A program made the position numbers and the translations under genes. The notes under the pieces are model-generated. The model worked only from the letters and a program-made list of their open reading frames with translations. It searched no databases and was not told the origin of the DNA. 64,000 bases of DNA. It comes from UBA6168 sp039819485 (GTDB lineage Bacteria > Bacteroidota > Bacteroidia > Chitinophagales > Saprospiraceae). Location of the stretch: positions 31,254 to 95,253 of the forward strand of contig JBCBRY010000018.1 in the NCBI GenBank assembly GCA_039819485.1, read 5' to 3'. Below are positions 1 through 8,253 of this stretch, piece by piece (the stretch's first letter is position 1; the number at the start of each line of letters is the position of its first letter).

Positions 1-1
1 T

Positions 2-550
2 ATCAACCCGAATAAACCGGAGCTGTGCGATGGTATTGATAATGATTGCTCCGGCATTGCAGATGACGGCCTGACGGTCTTTACCTATTACATGGATATG
101 GATGGTGATCTTTTTGGTGACCCAAATCTGGCAGTAGACACCTGTGGTTCATTGCATCCAAGTCTTGGTTTTGTTTTAAATGCATTTGATTGTGATGACT
201 CCAATCCGGATGTAAACCCATTGATGATGGAAGTTTTTGACAGCCTGGATAATGACTGTAATGGCCTGGTGGATGACGGCATCACTTCCGTAAGTGAAAA
301 CCTGAACAGGCCGGTCAGCCTTTTCCCAAATCCGACGGATGGCAACCTGACGATAGAATATGAGTACTCAGGCAATCTGACAGCCAAAATATTCCACGCG
401 AACGGCCGGATGGTACGTTCAATAAACATTGATTTTCTGAACGGTGCAGCCACATTGGATTTAAGTAGAGTCCCTGCCGGCATTTATTATGTGCAGGCAC
501 TGGATGAAAATGGCGTGAACCATTTTGTGGAAAAAATTGTGCGTTTATAA
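2..550 (+). CDS. C-terminal part of a secreted MopE-repeat protein with T9SS type A sorting domain (5' end outside window)
   Basis: The reading frame is open at the left edge, so only the last 182 residues are visible. The visible part starts with an ELCDGIDNDCSGIADDG motif, and a second, similar DSLDNDCNGLVDDG motif follows about 65 residues later. These acidic Cys-containing repeats are the MopE-type putative metal-binding motif found in surface proteins. The last ~75 residues begin with SLFPNPTDGNLTI and end KIVRL, which is the classic type A T9SS C-terminal sorting domain (PNP..G.l.i ... G.Y.v....g......kiv). By family knowledge the protein is exported through the Sec and T9SS systems and released or anchored at the cell surface. 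What the missing N-terminal part does cannot be told. It is followed at once by a strong terminator, so it is the last gene of its transcript. Confidence 0.9.
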   Translation: MNPNKPELCDGIDNDCSGIADDGLTVFTYYMDMDGDLFGDPNLAVDTCGSLHPSLGFVLNAFDCDDSNPDVNPLMMEVFDSLDNDCNGLVDDGITSVSENLNRPVSLFPNPTDGNLTIEYEYSGNLTAKIFHANGRMVRSINIDFLNGAATLDLSRVPAGIYYVQALDENGVNHFVEKIVRL

Positions 551-571
551 TTTTATTTAAATAGTGAAAAA

Positions 572-610
572 AAAAATCCCGGACTCATGATCGAGTGCCG
601 GGATTTTTTA
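572..610. terminator. Rho-independent terminator
   Basis: A stem of AAATCCCGG paired with CCGGGATTT has a 15-base loop. It has an A-run on the left and a T-run on the right, so it could work in both directions. It sits 22 bases after the stop of the T9SS protein. Confidence 0.85.
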
Positions 611-701
611 GTTGAAGTTGTTTGAAAAAAAATGTGCTTTTTGATGATGAAGCATCATTTTACTATTCAAAATATCATTTGCCGTATTTAATTGGTAATA
701 G

Positions 702-801
702 TAAGCAGGTGGTCAAAAAAAATGACACTTTTCCTTTGCCTGAAAAAGATTTTCAAGACTTGGAAATCAAACATTTATCCAAATAAAAGTGCCATTTTTT
801 T
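702..801 (+). repeat. Copy 1 of a ~97-bp palindromic-ended dispersed repeat
   Basis: The ends AAAAATGACACTTTT and AAAAGTGCCATTTTT are near-perfect inverted repeats. The interior (CCTTTGCCTGAAAAAG, then ACTTGGAAATCAAACAT) recurs at 17341-17437 and on the minus strand at 63440-63536; 36171-36267 shares mainly the ends. This copy also has the leader TAAGCAGGTGGTC, shared with the copy at 63.5 kb. It lies between two convergent genes. Confidence 0.85.
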
Positions 802-811
802 AAACGGTCAC

Positions 812-2947
812 TTAATCTTTTAATACTTCCAATTTAATCCCAACGCCCAGGTCTACCTGGTAATCGGAATACATGGCCACCGGAGTCTGTCCTTCATCCT
901 TAGTTTGAAATTGAATTAAATAAATGTATTGGTCGGCTTCGTCCAGCCATTGAATTTGCTCACTTGTTAAATCAATAAATGCTTCTCCGCGTGCCGAGCC
1001 ATTGGTCGGGACTTTTCCGTCTGCATCAACTGCAGCAGCCTCGAAAGGAATTTGGTCAGCAATGATGGCCTGGTTGCCATTTTTATCCATCGCTATCAGG
1101 CTGACTTTTGATTGCAGGGGCAGGCCGTTGTCGTAAACAATTTTTAATTCACCTTCTGCAATGTCCTCCACAGTGTAGCCTCCGGCCCCAGTTCCCAGGT
1201 CTACAGCATCGGTTGTGTCGCGATAGATGAGGTTTTGGGCCTGGAATTTAAAAGGGAGGTCAAATTCCACCGAGGCACTCAATTCACTGTCCGAACGGAT
1301 ATAGTTGAGTACTGAAGGGTCATTGTTCGGATTGATGGTCGCCGAACCCACGTAATCAATGTCAGAGGGATAGACAGCCAACATACCGACGAGGTCTGAA
1401 TTAAATTTATTCATGACGAAAAGCGTATTGGAAGATTGGCCCATTTCCGAAAGGGTAGGGTGATTGATGACTATTTTTGGTGGGTTCAAATCCGCCTGTT
1501 CCCCAAAAAAACCATTGGCGGTTGCGTTGAATTCTCCCAACAAAGGAATACCAAACGAATTGGTTATTTCGACTCGCATCGTCGGATCGCTAAAAAGCAA
1601 CGGACTGCTCCCATCTGAAAAGAGGCTAAAGTCAAAACCGAGATCAAAGGTGTTTTCCTCAAATTCTTCCTGCCGGAAGCCAAAATAACCGATGACTTCT
1701 GCGACGTCCAAATCATTCAGTTTGAAAGTAATACTGACTTCGTCTTCTGCATCGATATTCAGTTGCCCGCCGGAACCATTGGGGAGAGAAACCTCATAAT
1801 CGACTTTGATTTTGTTGAAGGGTTGGTCGGGATCACCGTCGAGCAGCCAGATGGTATTGCTAAAATCCATGCTACCGGTACTTGCTCCTCCACCTTGCGA
1901 GACCAAGAGCGTCTGGGTGATTGGTGAATTGTTTCGGGTAATTGTTGGGAAGGTCAGGTCAACCTGAAAGGCAGCCTGAAGATCCGAGTTTATTTCATAG
2001 GTCACATCGGCATCGTTCAGCTCAATGCTTTTGATTTTTTCTTCATTGTCAAGCATAAATTCAAAATCCATCTCATCTTCCAGCAAGACGCCTGCTGGAA
2101 TCAGCACCTGCCCTTCACTGATGGTAACTCCCTCCACAGAAAAATTGACTTCCAGCTTTGAACTCAGGTCGACGAGTACCTGCTGGGTGCCCGTGCCCGG
2201 GGATTTTAAGGTACTCATGACCACTTCAAATTCATTGCTGATGGTTTTACCGGCCAATCCGATTTCGCTTGTTTTGGTTGCCCCTGCTGCAATATAATCA
2301 AACTCAAAGGTGCCTAAGAATTGATTTGTACCGATGTCTTTCACGTCTATCGAGTAGTCTTCAATATCAAAAAAAAGATTGTTGGTGACGGAAAGGAACA
2401 TGGCACCGGTGGCCAATTTTAGGGAAGTGTAATCCGTAAAGGCGGGGACTTGTTCCACCGAAAGAATGGATTCCTCAAAAGGTGGGACGACGGCCATGGT
2501 GCCATCGGCAGACTGGATATAGTTGGCCAAGATCACGTCCGTAAAATCGTCCAGAATATTTTCAAATAAAATGGACGTACCCTGCGAAAGGTCATCCACT
2601 TCTAAATCACCGATCTTGGAGGACTGGGAAAAATTTTCCTCTATGTCGCCCGTCAGGTCATCCAGCAATTCAGCGGCTGTCAGTTGGAAAAAGTCGTCCT
2701 CCCGGTAGACCAGCTTAATACCATTATCGGCGCCAATTGTCAAAGTCGTATCATCTTCCAGGATGTCTTCCAAAGTAAAATTAACGGTACCGACCGGAAG
2801 GGCGTAAGTACCTTCCTGAGTGAGGGAAGCATCCGCAAAATCTTTGAAATCGTCAGTTTTACAACTGACCAAGGAAACGACAACACCTAAAAAACAATAT
2901 TTAAGAAATGTGTACAACGAGGGTGCATGAGTGGGAAAGTAATTCAT
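812..2947 (-). CDS. Large hypothetical lipoprotein
   Basis: This is a 711-residue protein whose N-terminus has a hydrophobic stretch (about residues 12-28) ending LVSC-KTD. That is a lipobox, so the mature protein should start at Cys29 and be lipid-anchored. The remainder is rich in acidic, beta-strand-type sequence with many short repeating patterns such as SISEGQVLIPAG-like strands, and has no motif that I recognise. The product is probably an outer-membrane or periplasmic lipoprotein with several beta-sandwich domains. There is no T9SS C-terminal signature; it ends GIKLEVLKD. It is transcribed alone, convergent with the gene to its left. Function unknown. Confidence 0.8.
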   Translation of the reverse strand: MNYFPTHAPSLYTFLKYCFLGVVVSLVSCKTDDFKDFADASLTQEGTYALPVGTVNFTLEDILEDDTTLTIGADNGIKLVYREDDFFQLTAAELLDDLTGDIEENFSQSSKIGDLEVDDLSQGTSILFENILDDFTDVILANYIQSADGTMAVVPPFEESILSVEQVPAFTDYTSLKLATGAMFLSVTNNLFFDIEDYSIDVKDIGTNQFLGTFEFDYIAAGATKTSEIGLAGKTISNEFEVVMSTLKSPGTGTQQVLVDLSSKLEVNFSVEGVTISEGQVLIPAGVLLEDEMDFEFMLDNEEKIKSIELNDADVTYEINSDLQAAFQVDLTFPTITRNNSPITQTLLVSQGGGASTGSMDFSNTIWLLDGDPDQPFNKIKVDYEVSLPNGSGGQLNIDAEDEVSITFKLNDLDVAEVIGYFGFRQEEFEENTFDLGFDFSLFSDGSSPLLFSDPTMRVEITNSFGIPLLGEFNATANGFFGEQADLNPPKIVINHPTLSEMGQSSNTLFVMNKFNSDLVGMLAVYPSDIDYVGSATINPNNDPSVLNYIRSDSELSASVEFDLPFKFQAQNLIYRDTTDAVDLGTGAGGYTVEDIAEGELKIVYDNGLPLQSKVSLIAMDKNGNQAIIADQIPFEAAAVDADGKVPTNGSARGEAFIDLTSEQIQWLDEADQYIYLIQFQTKDEGQTPVAMYSDYQVDLGVGIKLEVLKD

Positions 2948-3574
2948 TATAGTTATAGTTTAATTTCAGCGTTCGAGGGTTAGAAAATACTTTTGAGTCA
3001 AAGGTGTTTACATCATTGAAAAGTTCGCTGAAATGCAAGGGGGTGAGTGTAAAATCAAAATTTTGGGGAAATAGAAAGGTTTGTTCGAATGATCAAATAA
3101 AAGGAATCAGAATTTATGCCACATCTTTACTTTGTAACTAATCTAAGTTGAAAACCGTCCCATAAATGTAAGTTCTTTGTTTTTTGGGCTGAATGTTTTC
3201 TGTATTGAATTTGTATTCAACATCCCGATTTTAAGTTTGATCAATTCTAAAAAATGATTCTGCCATTTCGATTTTATTGTTTTGAAGTTTTATAAATATC
3301 GGTTTTGCCAAAAAAAAGGCATTCGTCGATAAATCGCCTACGAACAACAGATTCAATTTGCAATGAGGCAACCCTTGGCCCTTATCTTTGTCACTGTACA
3401 GTAAGAAATCATCCGAAAGATAATGAGGTGGCGGGCAGTCCAACAACTTGACCTGATGAAAACCAAAATTTTGAAAACATTTGACTGCCCCGCCCCCGCC
3501 CCAAACCAACGAACAAACAAATCTCAAATCATCTTCATTACTCTCTAAAAGGATTCTAAAAATATTATCGAATT
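2948..3574. other. Gene-free stretch with one hairpin
   Basis: This is the divergent upstream region of the lipoprotein at 812-2947 and the exported protein at 3575. I see no convincing gene. The only structure is an inverted repeat, GGCGGGCAGTC at 3430-3440 against GACTGCCCCGCC at 3483-3494, with one bulged base and a 42-base loop. It is followed by a C-rich run. Confidence 0.6.
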
Positions 3575-4369
3575 ATGAAAACTTCTGCATTGTTCGCTGT
3601 ATGTATGGCGGTAGCCACGCTTTTGTCCGCTGGTTCCTTTTCCGGGGTGGATCTTGTAAAATGCCGGAACTATGCTAATGATTGGGGAAAAGGCTTTACC
3701 AAAATTAAAATGATTGAGCAAGACCTGATCGAAGGGCGTTGGACCACCAGGCAGACAACTGAAGAAAAAACTTTTTTCTTTACCGAAAAGGGACAATTGC
3801 AAATACTGATCAAAGATGGAGAAGGGTACTTCCATTTTGATGCAAAAACCTGGAAGGTTGCTGAAATCGCCGGTCAGCCGGTGCTGGTTTTGAAAGAAAA
3901 AAATGGTCTTACCAAAAATGCGTTCATCAACCAAAACTGCGAAGGGATAACCCTGACCGACATCGTCTCTGACCAAACGTTATCGCTTGAATATCATTCT
4001 ATTAAAGCACCTGGCACCTGCAATAAAGTCAAAAATCACCTGATCGGGTATTGGACCAACGTTTCTGCAATGGAATCAGTGAACCATAATAAAATTCAGC
4101 AAGGAGCCTTCGTCAATTACTTTTTTTCCGACGATGGTACTTACGCTCTGGAGTATGGTAGCACACAACAAAATATAGAGGTACGAGGAACATGGAAAGT
4201 TTCCAAAGATGGTCGGTTCTTGTTACTTGAGAAAAAAGACGGTAGTTACCAGGTTGTACGCATAGGCCAGGTGGACGATCACGGAATGGTGTTGGAACAA
4301 GTCATGAAATCAAGCGAGATCAATCAATTTTTTCAAGCATCCAACAAGACGTTTGCGTTCATAAAATAA
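3575..4369 (+). CDS. Exported protein with two lipocalin-like segments
   Basis: The protein has 264 residues. Its N-terminus, MKTSALFAVCMAVATLLSAG, is a good Sec signal peptide. The mature part contains two similar units of about 100 residues. One starts LIEGRWTTRQT and the other HLIGYWTNVSA, and each continues with aromatic beta-strand motifs (FFFTEKGQLQIL and YFFSDDGTYALE, then WKV). This pattern of G.W followed by a.f...G.y resembles the lipocalin-like or DUF5004-type domains common in Bacteroidota, but I cannot name the family with certainty. The internal duplication is visible in the sequence; the lipocalin comparison is inference. The start fits the signal peptide. Confidence 0.7.
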   Translation: MKTSALFAVCMAVATLLSAGSFSGVDLVKCRNYANDWGKGFTKIKMIEQDLIEGRWTTRQTTEEKTFFFTEKGQLQILIKDGEGYFHFDAKTWKVAEIAGQPVLVLKEKNGLTKNAFINQNCEGITLTDIVSDQTLSLEYHSIKAPGTCNKVKNHLIGYWTNVSAMESVNHNKIQQGAFVNYFFSDDGTYALEYGSTQQNIEVRGTWKVSKDGRFLLLEKKDGSYQVVRIGQVDDHGMVLEQVMKSSEINQFFQASNKTFAFIK

Positions 4370-4480
4370 TTAAAAGAGAGGCATAGGTAGAAGGACTTTT
4401 TATTCCGCTTCCCAAATCTCTTTATCCGCTACCAATACCCCTCTGCCAAAAATACAAGTAGTGAAAATAGCCATAACAAG

Positions 4481-4508
4481 GAGTGCCTTTTCAGGTGCTC
4501 TTTTTTTT
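4481..4508 (+). terminator. Possible Rho-independent terminator
   Basis: GAGTGCC and GGTGCTC form a seven-pair stem with two G-T wobbles and are followed by eight T. It lies 110 bases after the stop of the preceding plus-strand gene and touches the 3' end of the convergent CotH gene. Confidence 0.5.
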
Positions 4509-6138
4509 ATTGGGATTTGATGATGATGCCGGAAGCATGTTCTCCCCGCCCAAATCGCATATTATAAAAATAGGTGCCGTTTGGAATGTCCTTGTTCCAT
4601 TCGTAAATGCGTTCTCCTGACTCATTCCGGTTATCAATCCATTTATCAACCCGCTGGCCTTGTGCATTGTACAGGTCGAAGTAAACAAACTCAAAATCGT
4701 TACAATAGTATTTGAAAGTGATCCCATGCTTACCAAATGGATTGGGCAGCGTTTCAGGTTGCACAAAAACAGCAGGATCGACGGTTGGCGGGCCCAATCG
4801 GTGGATATTATTGTCCATCCAGTTCAGGCGGTCACCAATCCAGTTTCTCACATGATCTACTTCTTCCTGATAGTTGTTGCCGATAAAGTCATTGGGCCAG
4901 ATAGGTTCACCAATTACTGGCCAACGTTCAAAATTCCTTGCAGCCGGTACTTGTAGCAATTGTTCAAGGCTGTCCACTAAATGGTTGATCTGCTGATCGG
5001 ACAACTGGCTCTGTCTCAGGGTATTCCAATAGGTCTTTATTTCTGAGGTGAAAGCAGTGTCCTCCATAATGCGTTCCCACCAAAAATGAACGACCCAAAA
5101 ATCGTTCGGACAAAAATCATTGAAGTCCCAGGCCCAACCAATAATGCCCGGTCCGGTGCAATAGCTTACATTTCCAAATGCCAGGTTAAAATCCCAGATG
5201 GGACCAAATTTCAATTGGGCATTAATACTGTTCCGGTCTTTGTAAAAAAAAGTACTCAAACGGTAGCCGTCTACATTGCGGCCAATTTCCTGTATGAAAA
5301 TAAACTGCATCATTGAACGAATATCCAGGTATTTTCGGTAGCCATCGACCGAGTCGGCAAATTCCTCTGAAAGTAAAACCTGTTCCAGCTCCTTGATATA
5401 TCCCTGAATATAAAGCTCTTGCTGAGGGGTTATTTCGTCAAATTTTGGATAGTGGTATTGAAAAGTGGTTTTGATTTCCCCTCCGGGAGTAGAAGGGTGC
5501 TGCGATAAAAAGCCATCGGCACCTGCTCCGTCGAATTTATCAAACTTCAAAATATAGCCTCCGGTCAAGTCATCTCCCGAGTTTTCATCGGGATTCAACG
5601 TGCTGATATCAACTCGGTTTTTATCCCTTTTTATTTTTTCTGTTAAAATATAAACTCCTCTGTAATCATCATTCAGGACTACTTCGCAAAAACGGACCCT
5701 CGGCGCATAGTCCATGATCCGACCCGCCAAGATGTAAGCTAAAGCGTTGCGCATCAGGCTTTTATCGCTGTATGGCCCATGCAGCACCCAATCATTTTCT
5801 GCGGGTAATCCGAGCAGGGAAATGTTGTTGTTGGAATTATCCGCGTTACGAGTTTCCATTGCGTAACCCACCTTCGGAAAAAAAGCCTGAGAACTGCTTC
5901 CTCTCTTTTCTATACCGATTTTCCCATCGTAATTGTTGAAGGCATCTGTTAGGTTGTTGACCTCGTTGTCACCGTTCCAAATGACACCGAGGTGCGCATC
6001 AATTTTGGGTTCATCCAATATACTTTGACCATTATCAGTAGAAATGACAAGGATCGGTAAGTTGGAGGACTCTAAGATGTCCTGCGCAAGAAGGTTGAAA
6101 TTGATAAAAAGTAACAACAAAAAGAAGGTCGCTTTCAT
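4507..6138 (-). CDS. CotH kinase family protein with C-terminal T9SS-type domain
   Basis: The 543-residue protein starts with a signal peptide (MKATFFLLLLFINFNLLAQ). The CotH signature follows. GKIGIEKRGSSSQAFFPKVGYAMETR is the conserved R-G-S-S-S segment, LPAENDWVLHGPYSDKSLMRN is the second, and GVYILTEKIKRDKNRVDI and GGYILKFDKFD form the active-site region. WDFNLAFGN is the D-containing strand. CotH proteins are protein kinases of spore coats, and bacterial exported relatives are widespread in Bacteroidota with unknown substrates. The C-terminal ~80 residues (LPNPFGKHGITFKYY ... GTYFYNMRFGRGEHASGIIIKSQ) read as a T9SS type A-like sorting domain. It is transcribed alone. Confidence 0.88.
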   Translation of the reverse strand: MKATFFLLLLFINFNLLAQDILESSNLPILVISTDNGQSILDEPKIDAHLGVIWNGDNEVNNLTDAFNNYDGKIGIEKRGSSSQAFFPKVGYAMETRNADNSNNNISLLGLPAENDWVLHGPYSDKSLMRNALAYILAGRIMDYAPRVRFCEVVLNDDYRGVYILTEKIKRDKNRVDISTLNPDENSGDDLTGGYILKFDKFDGAGADGFLSQHPSTPGGEIKTTFQYHYPKFDEITPQQELYIQGYIKELEQVLLSEEFADSVDGYRKYLDIRSMMQFIFIQEIGRNVDGYRLSTFFYKDRNSINAQLKFGPIWDFNLAFGNVSYCTGPGIIGWAWDFNDFCPNDFWVVHFWWERIMEDTAFTSEIKTYWNTLRQSQLSDQQINHLVDSLEQLLQVPAARNFERWPVIGEPIWPNDFIGNNYQEEVDHVRNWIGDRLNWMDNNIHRLGPPTVDPAVFVQPETLPNPFGKHGITFKYYCNDFEFVYFDLYNAQGQRVDKWIDNRNESGERIYEWNKDIPNGTYFYNMRFGRGEHASGIIIKSQ

Positions 6139-6196
6139 AACTGAAAAAGGTATTATGAGAGAATGGCCTGATTGGTCGTTCTGTTAAATATCTCCT

Positions 6197-6233
6197 GTAG
6201 ACATGTCATTTTTCTAAAAAATGACATGTCTAC
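6197..6233 (-). terminator. Perfect 17-bp hairpin, terminator-like
   Basis: The arm GTAGACATGTCATTTTT pairs perfectly with its complement at 6217-6233 around a 3-base loop. It lies 13 bases beyond the stop of the oxidoreductase gene and upstream of cotH, so it probably ends oxidoreductase transcription. The TGTCATTTTT core is shared with the hairpin at 20745-20773 and with the ends of the 97-bp repeats. Confidence 0.75.
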
Positions 6234-6246
6234 TGGCGTTTAAATG

Positions 6247-7233
6247 CTAATCAAAATCAGGATAATGAATGCCCGCAGCATCTCTGACAGCATCTAAGTT
6301 TTCCATCATGGCAATGCTAAAATCAAGAGGCAATTTTTCGCATTCGGTCTGTCCTCGTCGCAAGCAATCATTGACCGCTTCAATTTCATGAAAATAACCG
6401 ATCCCTGTTTTTGCGAAATTAAATACCTCGTCTTCTTTCCCATAAATGGAAATGGTCGCCTGTTCTCCTTCATGAAAACGGCTGTGCAGATGAATTCGTC
6501 CCTTTTCACCATACAGGACGGCGGTAGTTCGGGTATGGTTGATCAGTGAACTGTCAAGAATAGCGATTTCGTTGTCGGGGTAGCGGAAGACCATTGCGCA
6601 GCTATTATCGGTTCCCGCTGGACTTTTGATGGCTGTTGCCCGAATATCAACAGGTTTGCCCAGAAAGTGGGTGGCGATGAAAACGGGGTACAGCCCGACA
6701 TCCAAAAGGGAACCACCGCCTAATTTGGGATTGAACACCCGGTGTTCCGGACCGTAGTTCGCCTTAAAGCCAAAATCGGCCCGAATGGTATTGATCGGTC
6801 CGATGATGCCACTTTCTACCCATTCAATGGTTTTTTCAAAAAGCGGAATAAACCTCGTCCAGATGGCTTCCATTAAAAAGGTCTTTTGTTCCCTGGCCGT
6901 TTTTACCATCTCCCTTACTTGTCGGGTATTGATAGCAAGGGGTTTTTCACACAAAACAGGTATTTTATTTTCCAAAAATAACAGGGAGTGCGGATGGTGG
7001 CCAGTGTGTGGCGAAGCGATATAGACCACATCAAGGTCGGGGCACTTGGTCAGTTCGTCATAACTGCCGTAGGCATGCGCAGCGCCATATTGCTTGGCAA
7101 AATCTTTGGCCCGTTCCAGTGACCTGGAGGCGACTGCGTGCAACTTTGCATTTTTCACAAGTGCAAGATCTTTGGCAAATTTATGGGCGATTCGTCCCGG
7201 CCCGACGATGCCCCAATTGATGGAGGAAGTCAT
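6247..7233 (-). CDS. Gfo/Idh/MocA family NAD(P)-dependent oxidoreductase
   Basis: This 328-residue protein begins with a Rossmann fold: INWGIVGPGRIAHKFAKDL carries the GxGxIA dinucleotide-binding motif. The sequence DVVYIASPHTGHHPH and then VLCEKPLAIN, with its Glu-Lys-Pro, is the hallmark of the family. The C-terminal half (FGFKANYGPEHRVFNPKLGGGSLLDVGLYPVF) is the typical substrate-binding alpha/beta domain with the G-G-G-x-x-D-x-G-x-Y motif. Length is normal. The family oxidises or reduces sugars, inositols or trans-dihydrodiols; the closest resemblance is to dihydrodiol-dehydrogenase-like members, but the substrate cannot be read from sequence. No signal peptide, so it is cytoplasmic. It is monocistronic. 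Confidence 0.92.
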   Translation of the reverse strand: MTSSINWGIVGPGRIAHKFAKDLALVKNAKLHAVASRSLERAKDFAKQYGAAHAYGSYDELTKCPDLDVVYIASPHTGHHPHSLLFLENKIPVLCEKPLAINTRQVREMVKTAREQKTFLMEAIWTRFIPLFEKTIEWVESGIIGPINTIRADFGFKANYGPEHRVFNPKLGGGSLLDVGLYPVFIATHFLGKPVDIRATAIKSPAGTDNSCAMVFRYPDNEIAILDSSLINHTRTTAVLYGEKGRIHLHSRFHEGEQATISIYGKEDEVFNFAKTGIGYFHEIEAVNDCLRRGQTECEKLPLDFSIAMMENLDAVRDAAGIHYPDFD

Positions 7234-7269
7234 ATTTTTGTTTTGTTTAAGGAGTAGGGGTTAGAGGTC

Positions 7270-7342
7270 AGGGGTCAGACCGCTGCGCTGTCAGTAGTCA
7301 TCCTAATTGTCTGACCTCCGACAGCGAAGCGTTCTGACCCCT
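7270..7342. repeat. Imperfect 23-bp inverted repeat in a divergent promoter region
   Basis: AGGGGTCAGACCGCTGCGCT at 7270 onward is matched by the reverse complement of the arm at 7320-7342 (20 of 23 positions). The element GACAGCGAAGCG is also directly repeated at 7320 and 7343. The sequence lies between two genes that are transcribed away from it, so it cannot be their terminator. It shares the word AGGGGTCAG with the hairpin at 11777-11845. Confidence 0.75.
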
Positions 7343-7390
7343 GACAGCGAAGCGATCCAATTCAAGATAATTCGCAAAAAAAGAAAATAC

Positions 7391-8059
7391 ATGAAAATAC
7401 CTGCCATAACCATTGATAAAATTTTGAAAGATGCCTGTCCCGACTTGCAGATCGGAGCCTTGCTGATCCGTGTCCGGGTGGCCCCCGCTGGCCCAGATTT
7501 ACTCCAGGAGATACAAAAAGTTACGACAGAACGGTCTGCAGCAATGGCAGTTGAGGAAATTGCAAAAATTCCAGCATTGAGTGCTACGAGGCTGGCTTAC
7601 AAGACTTTGGGTAAAGACCCCAGCCGTTACCGGCCCAGTGCAGAAGCGTTGTTGCGCAGGGTGGTGAAGGGCAAAGGGCTGTACCAGGTGAACAATGTAG
7701 TGGATGTGCTGAACATGGTTTCTGTAAACAGCGGATTTTCGATTGGCGGGTTTGATTTTGATAAAATAAGCGGGGACCTTCAGGCAGGCAGGGGAGTTGC
7801 GGGTGAGCCTTATGAGGCCATCGGCAGGGGCGTTCTGAATATTGAAGGGCTACCGGTATTAAGAGATGCAATTGGTGCATTCGGTACACCGACCAGTGAT
7901 TGTACCAGAACGATGGTCGTCAAAGACACGACTACCTTTTTAGCAGTCATTTTGGATTTCAGCAAAGGGGATGAATTGGAAAAAGCATTGGAAGAAATGG
8001 AAAAGTTGCTGGTGAAATATGCGAGTGGAGAGATGATTGAACGAAAGATTTTTGTTTAA
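7391..8059 (+). CDS. B3/B4 tRNA-binding domain protein
   Basis: A start at the ATG at 7391 gives 222 residues (MKIPAITIDKILKDA); the longer frame to the left would be built from the repeat region and is unlikely. The protein matches the B3/B4 domain of phenylalanyl-tRNA synthetase beta. The family signature is visible in TRLAYKTLGKDPSRYRPSAEALLRRV, NNVVDVLNMVSVNSGFSIGGFD and GVLNIEGLPVLRDAIGAFGTPTSDCTRTMV. Stand-alone proteins of this kind are thought to edit mischarged tRNA or bind RNA, and the function of this one is inference. The protein is cytoplasmic and is transcribed alone. Confidence 0.88.
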   Translation: MKIPAITIDKILKDACPDLQIGALLIRVRVAPAGPDLLQEIQKVTTERSAAMAVEEIAKIPALSATRLAYKTLGKDPSRYRPSAEALLRRVVKGKGLYQVNNVVDVLNMVSVNSGFSIGGFDFDKISGDLQAGRGVAGEPYEAIGRGVLNIEGLPVLRDAIGAFGTPTSDCTRTMVVKDTTTFLAVILDFSKGDELEKALEEMEKLLVKYASGEMIERKIFV

Positions 8060-8130
8060 AAAATCTTATTGGTCAATAGACAACTAAGAGCGGCTGTTTT
8101 CGAAGCAAAACCGATAATTAAGAATTAGCA

Positions 8131-8204
8131 ATCCTCCCCCCATCCCCTCTAAAGGGGGAGAAAAGAACATCTTTCTTCCACTTTGGAGGGGGCGGGGGGA
8201 GGAT
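8131..8204. repeat. C-rich/G-rich inverted repeat, family 2, copy 1
   Basis: TCCTCCCCCCATCCCCTCT at 8131 is complemented, with 3 mismatches, by the arm ending CGGGGGGAGGA at 8204. The same words recur at 24127-24202. It lies between convergent genes, where it could act as a terminator. Related C-rich hairpins are common between genes in Bacteroidota (general knowledge). Confidence 0.75.
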
Positions 8205-8253
8205 GAAAAGCAAGGGATGCAAATAAGTAACGTTCCCCTAAGAGTAGATCCTG

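Noticed and set aside
3231..3527. Coding region of 98 residues on the minus strand
   Set aside because: The frame crosses a hairpin and a C-rich run, starts with low-complexity residues and shows no family motif. It is treated as non-coding.
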